A DNA stretch of 24,946 nt from DATLNF01 sp046590575 (GTDB lineage Bacteria; Actinomycetota; Actinomycetes; BP-191), in contig JBKJUS010000128.1 in NCBI GenBank assembly GCA_046590575.1, positions 1-24,946 on the forward strand, read 5' to 3'. Shown here piece by piece: positions 22,657 to 24,946 of this stretch. The stretch's first letter is position 1. Each line of letters begins with the position of its first letter. Position numbers and translations under genes: made by a program. The notes under the pieces were generated by a model. It searched no databases, was not told the origin of the DNA, and saw nothing but the letters and a program-made list of their open reading frames with translations.

Positions 22657-23775
22657 GTGGCTGTTCTCCTCGCCGAGCTGCGGCGGCGTATCCCGACCAT
22701 GGTCGATCACCTCGCGGCGTTGGTCGCGGTCGAGTCGCCGTCACAGGATCTAGTCGCGACGGCGGCCGGAGCCGACGTCGTGGACCAGCTCTTCGTGGAG
22801 ATGCTAGGTAGTCCGGCCGAGCGGTACGGCGCTGACGGTCGGATCCATCTGCGCTGGAGCGGCGGCGGACCGATCAGGGTTCTGCTCGTCGGACACGTCG
22901 ACACTGTGTGGCCGCTCGGCACCGGGACGCGGTGGCCTTTCGCGGTGGACGGTGATCGTGCGACTGGCCCAGGGGTTTTCGACATGAAGGCCGGGTTGGT
23001 GCAGGGCATCCATGCGCTTTCGCTGGTGAGCGACCTGAGCGGCGTGGCCTTTCTGGTCACCACCGACGAGGAGACGGGAAGCGGGTCGAGTCGTGCCCTG
23101 ATCGAGGAGTCCGCGATCGGTGCCCGGGCGGCGTTGGTGCTTGAGCCGAGCGCCGGCGGTGCGCTCAAGAGCGCTCGCAAAGGCGTGTCGATGTACGAGC
23201 TGGTAGCGCACGGCCGGGCCGCGCACGCCGGCCTCGAACCCGAGCTGGGCGTCAATGCGGCGATCGAGGTCGCCCATCAGATCCTCACGCTGGGACCTGT
23301 TGCCAGGGCTGAGCTCGGCACGACCGTGACGCCGACGTTAATGTCGGGTGGGACCACGACCAACACAGTTCCCGCCGCCGCCCGCGTGGCGGTCGATGTC
23401 CGGGTCTCCTCGCCGGAGGAGCAGGCGCGGGTCGATGCGGCGATGCGTGGGCTCCGAGCCCACCTGCCCGGAGCTCGCGTGGAGGTGCTCGGCGGCCCCA
23501 ACCGGCCACCGATGCCCTCCTCGGCCAGCACCGAGCTTGTCTCGCGGTCCGGTCGACTCGCCGCAGATCTCGGCCTGGCACCGCTTCGGGATGTGACTGT
23601 CGGAGGCGGGTCGGACGGCAACTTCACTGCGGGAATCGGCGTACCCACGCTGGACGGTCTCGGGGCGGTGGGTGACGGGGCGCACGCCGAGGGCGAGCAC
23701 GTCGTCATCACGGCCATGCCGGAACGGGCCGCACTGGTGGCCGCGCTAGTAGAGAACCTGGTGACGAGCCCGTGA
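22657..23775 (+). CDS. M20-family metallohydrolase, candidate N-acyl-L-amino acid deacylase
   Basis: The protein has 372 residues and the M20 two-zinc layout. It shows H80 and D82 in GHVDTVWP, bridging D109 in GPGVFDMKAG, catalytic E138 and ligand E139 in DEETGS, E163 in VLEPS and the last ligand H343 in GDGAHAEGE. The dimerisation lid with KSARKGVSMYELVAHGRAAHAG follows. It resembles glutamate carboxypeptidase (CPG2)-like enzymes. Because the next two genes are a COG3375 GNAT and an N-acylamino acid racemase, the likely reaction is removal of a succinyl group from N-succinyl-L-amino acids. The start is GTG 22657, with no Shine-Dalgarno; a CACACT six bases upstream hints at leaderless initiation but is a poor -10. 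Confidence 0.85.
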   Translation: MAVLLAELRRRIPTMVDHLAALVAVESPSQDLVATAAGADVVDQLFVEMLGSPAERYGADGRIHLRWSGGGPIRVLLVGHVDTVWPLGTGTRWPFAVDGDRATGPGVFDMKAGLVQGIHALSLVSDLSGVAFLVTTDEETGSGSSRALIEESAIGARAALVLEPSAGGALKSARKGVSMYELVAHGRAAHAGLEPELGVNAAIEVAHQILTLGPVARAELGTTVTPTLMSGGTTTNTVPAAARVAVDVRVSSPEEQARVDAAMRGLRAHLPGARVEVLGGPNRPPMPSSASTELVSRSGRLAADLGLAPLRDVTVGGGSDGNFTAGIGVPTLDGLGAVGDGAHAEGEHVVITAMPERAALVAALVENLVTSP

Positions 23776-23881
23776 CGATGAGGGATTCGGCACCGAGGTG
23801 GTGTACGCGCACGAAGGACGGCCCGCAGGTTCTCGCCAGCAGACGAGTCACGATCGCCCGCCGTCCGTCAGGCTGATCCGT

Positions 23882-24772
23882 GTGACTGAGCGAGCTGTGC
23901 ACCCTGTCGCGCCGAGAGACGGCGACGCTTCCGCCGCGGCGTCGGGCGCGGCTCGACGTGCGGAGGTCACGATTCGCCAGCTGCACGACCTCGCTCCGAT
24001 GCAAGAGGTCGTCGACCTCTTCGTCGACGTCTGGCAGACCCGGGGCATGGACCCACCTATCAATCGGGATCTGCTCCGTGCACTTGCCCACGCCGGCGGA
24101 TATGTGGCCGCGGCGTACGTCGACGGAGAGGTCGCCGGCGCCTCCGTCGGGCTCTTCGCGGCTGACGGCGCACTGCACAGCCACATCTCCGGTGTGCGCG
24201 CCGGCCTGCAAGGCCGGGGCCTCGGGTATGCGTTGAAGCTGGATCAGCGGGCGTGGTGCCTCGACCGGGGCATCGGGGTCATCACCTGGACGTTCGACCC
24301 CTTGGTGCGCCGTAACGCCTGGTTCAACCTGAGCAAGCTCGGCGCTACCTGCGACGAGTACCTGCGCGACTTCTACGGTCCGATGCGAGACGGCATGAAC
24401 GCCGGGGACAGCAGCGACCGGCTCTTCGCCCGGTGGGAGCTGCTCTCCGCGCGGACGATCGCAGCCACGTCGGGTGCGGCTCGCGAGCTCGACGCGGATC
24501 TGCTGCAGGGCGCCGGTGCGTGCATCCTGGTGGAGAACGTGGACGGCCGGCCGATGGTGCGTACGCCTGACGTCTCGTCCGGCGCGACGCTGATGGTCGC
24601 CACGCCGGTAGATGTCGTCGACCTGCGCGGTCACGATCTGACGCTGGTCTCGTCGTGGCGCCGTGCGGTTCGTTCCGCCTTGGGACCGGCCATAGACGAC
24701 GGCTACCGAGTGGTCGGCATCACCCGATCCGGCTATTACGTGCTGACCTCGACGGATGGAACTGCCCTGTGA
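23882..24772 (+). CDS. GNAT acyltransferase of the COG3375 type, candidate D-amino acid N-succinyltransferase
   Basis: The protein has about 296 residues. The GNAT domain spans roughly 28-165, opening EVTIRQLHDLAPMQEVVDLF and containing the acyl-CoA loop QGRGLGYALK near 109-118. The segment WTFDPLVRRNAWFNLSKLGA and the long C-terminal half are typical of COG3375 proteins, which are larger than ordinary GNATs and occur beside NSAR genes. In the characterised pathway such a protein succinylates D-amino acids. The start is uncertain. GTG 23882 gives a short leader before the fold, while GTG 23798 would add 28 low-complexity residues; neither has a strong ribosome binding site. The 106 bp after the M20 gene otherwise holds only a weak 7-bp inverted repeat (23816-23822 with 23860-23866). 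The stop overlaps the racemase GTG. Confidence 0.82.
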   Translation: MTERAVHPVAPRDGDASAAASGAARRAEVTIRQLHDLAPMQEVVDLFVDVWQTRGMDPPINRDLLRALAHAGGYVAAAYVDGEVAGASVGLFAADGALHSHISGVRAGLQGRGLGYALKLDQRAWCLDRGIGVITWTFDPLVRRNAWFNLSKLGATCDEYLRDFYGPMRDGMNAGDSSDRLFARWELLSARTIAATSGAARELDADLLQGAGACILVENVDGRPMVRTPDVSSGATLMVATPVDVVDLRGHDLTLVSSWRRAVRSALGPAIDDGYRVVGITRSGYYVLTSTDGTAL

Positions 24773-24946
24773 AGCTCAACCTGGTCGAGCTCCGACGAGC
24801 CCGCCTCCCTCTGGTCTCGCCCTTCCGCACGTCGTTCGGGGTCGAGAAAACCAAGGAAGTCCTGCTGCTCCGGGTCGAGACGCCTGACGCGGAAGGCTGG
24901 GGCGAGTGCGTCGCCATGGTTGAGCCGCTGTACTCCAGCGAGTACG
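24769..24946 (+). CDS. N-acylamino acid racemase / o-succinylbenzoate synthase family (partial)
   Basis: Only the first 59 residues are inside the window. They form the start of the enolase-superfamily capping domain: ELRRARLPLVSPFRTSFG, then VLLLRVETPDAEGWGECVA and EPLYSSEY, a pattern characteristic of the NSAR/OSBS family. Catalytic Lys pair and metal ligands lie beyond the window, so racemase and menaquinone (OSBS) functions cannot be separated by sequence here. Context favours N-succinylamino acid racemase, since the two genes before it are an M20 hydrolase and a COG3375 GNAT and no men gene is near. The GTG start overlaps the GNAT stop as GTGA. Confidence 0.8.
   Translation, partial: MKLNLVELRRARLPLVSPFRTSFGVEKTKEVLLLRVETPDAEGWGECVAMVEPLYSSEY

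Noticed and set aside
1..24946. CRISPR arrays, tRNA genes, insertion sequences or prophage genes
   Set aside because: No regularly spaced repeats, cloverleaf sequences, transposase motifs or phage structural genes were recognised.

Overview
The window is from a high-GC actinobacterium. The evidence is dense coding with strong third-position GC, many GTG and TTG starts, and ATGA or GTGA stop/start overlaps. It also carries the actinobacterial housekeeping order ybeY, CBS membrane protein, small deaminase-like protein, era, recO, uppS. The genus cannot be fixed from the sequence. There is no gene-free stretch above 300 bases, and I saw no tRNA, rRNA, insertion sequence or CRISPR array.

Region 1 (1-11540, plus-strand backbone) holds the end of ybeY, a CNNM/CBS (CorC/HlyC-type) membrane protein, a degenerate cytidine-deaminase-like protein, era, a two-helix membrane protein, recO, uppS and a VOC-fold protein. 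A double GNAT gene on the minus strand sits in the era-recO gap. A nested 52-nt hairpin lies between recO and uppS.

Region 2 (1443-6868, minus strand) splits that backbone. It is a tightly coupled seven-gene operon resembling part of a methylamine utilisation (mau) locus. In transcription order it encodes a MauE-like membrane protein with a CGCFG motif, a Tat-exported protein with 24 cysteines that resembles the methylamine dehydrogenase light chain, and a MauD-like membrane-anchored thioredoxin with CATC. These are followed by a 26-residue single-helix peptide, a polytopic membrane protein, an uncharacterised soluble protein, and a large propeller/FN3/three-repeat protein without a visible signal peptide. 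No mauB-like or mauG-like gene is present. The locus may be a compact maturation system for a disulfide-rich exported protein, or possibly for a Trp-derived cofactor. That function is inference.

Region 3 (11633-20046) begins with a small exported or anchored protein on the plus strand. The rest is a six-gene minus-strand operon: a lipoprotein, an MFS transporter fused to a LivF-type ATPase, a single-chain LivH-LivM-LivG fusion, a PucR-family regulator and two small paralogous two-helix membrane proteins. No periplasmic amino-acid-binding protein is visible.

Region 4 (20130-24946) holds an M19 (renal-type) dipeptidase and a DAO-family FAD oxidoreductase on the minus strand. Divergently, on the plus strand, are an M20 metallohydrolase, a COG3375-type GNAT acyltransferase and the start of an enolase-superfamily N-acylamino acid racemase/OSBS. 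The last three match the known gene trio that converts D-amino acids irreversibly to L-amino acids by N-succinylation, racemisation and desuccinylation. With the dipeptidase, oxidase and transporter next door, regions 3 and 4 read as an uptake and catabolic locus for D-residue-containing peptides or unusual amino acids.
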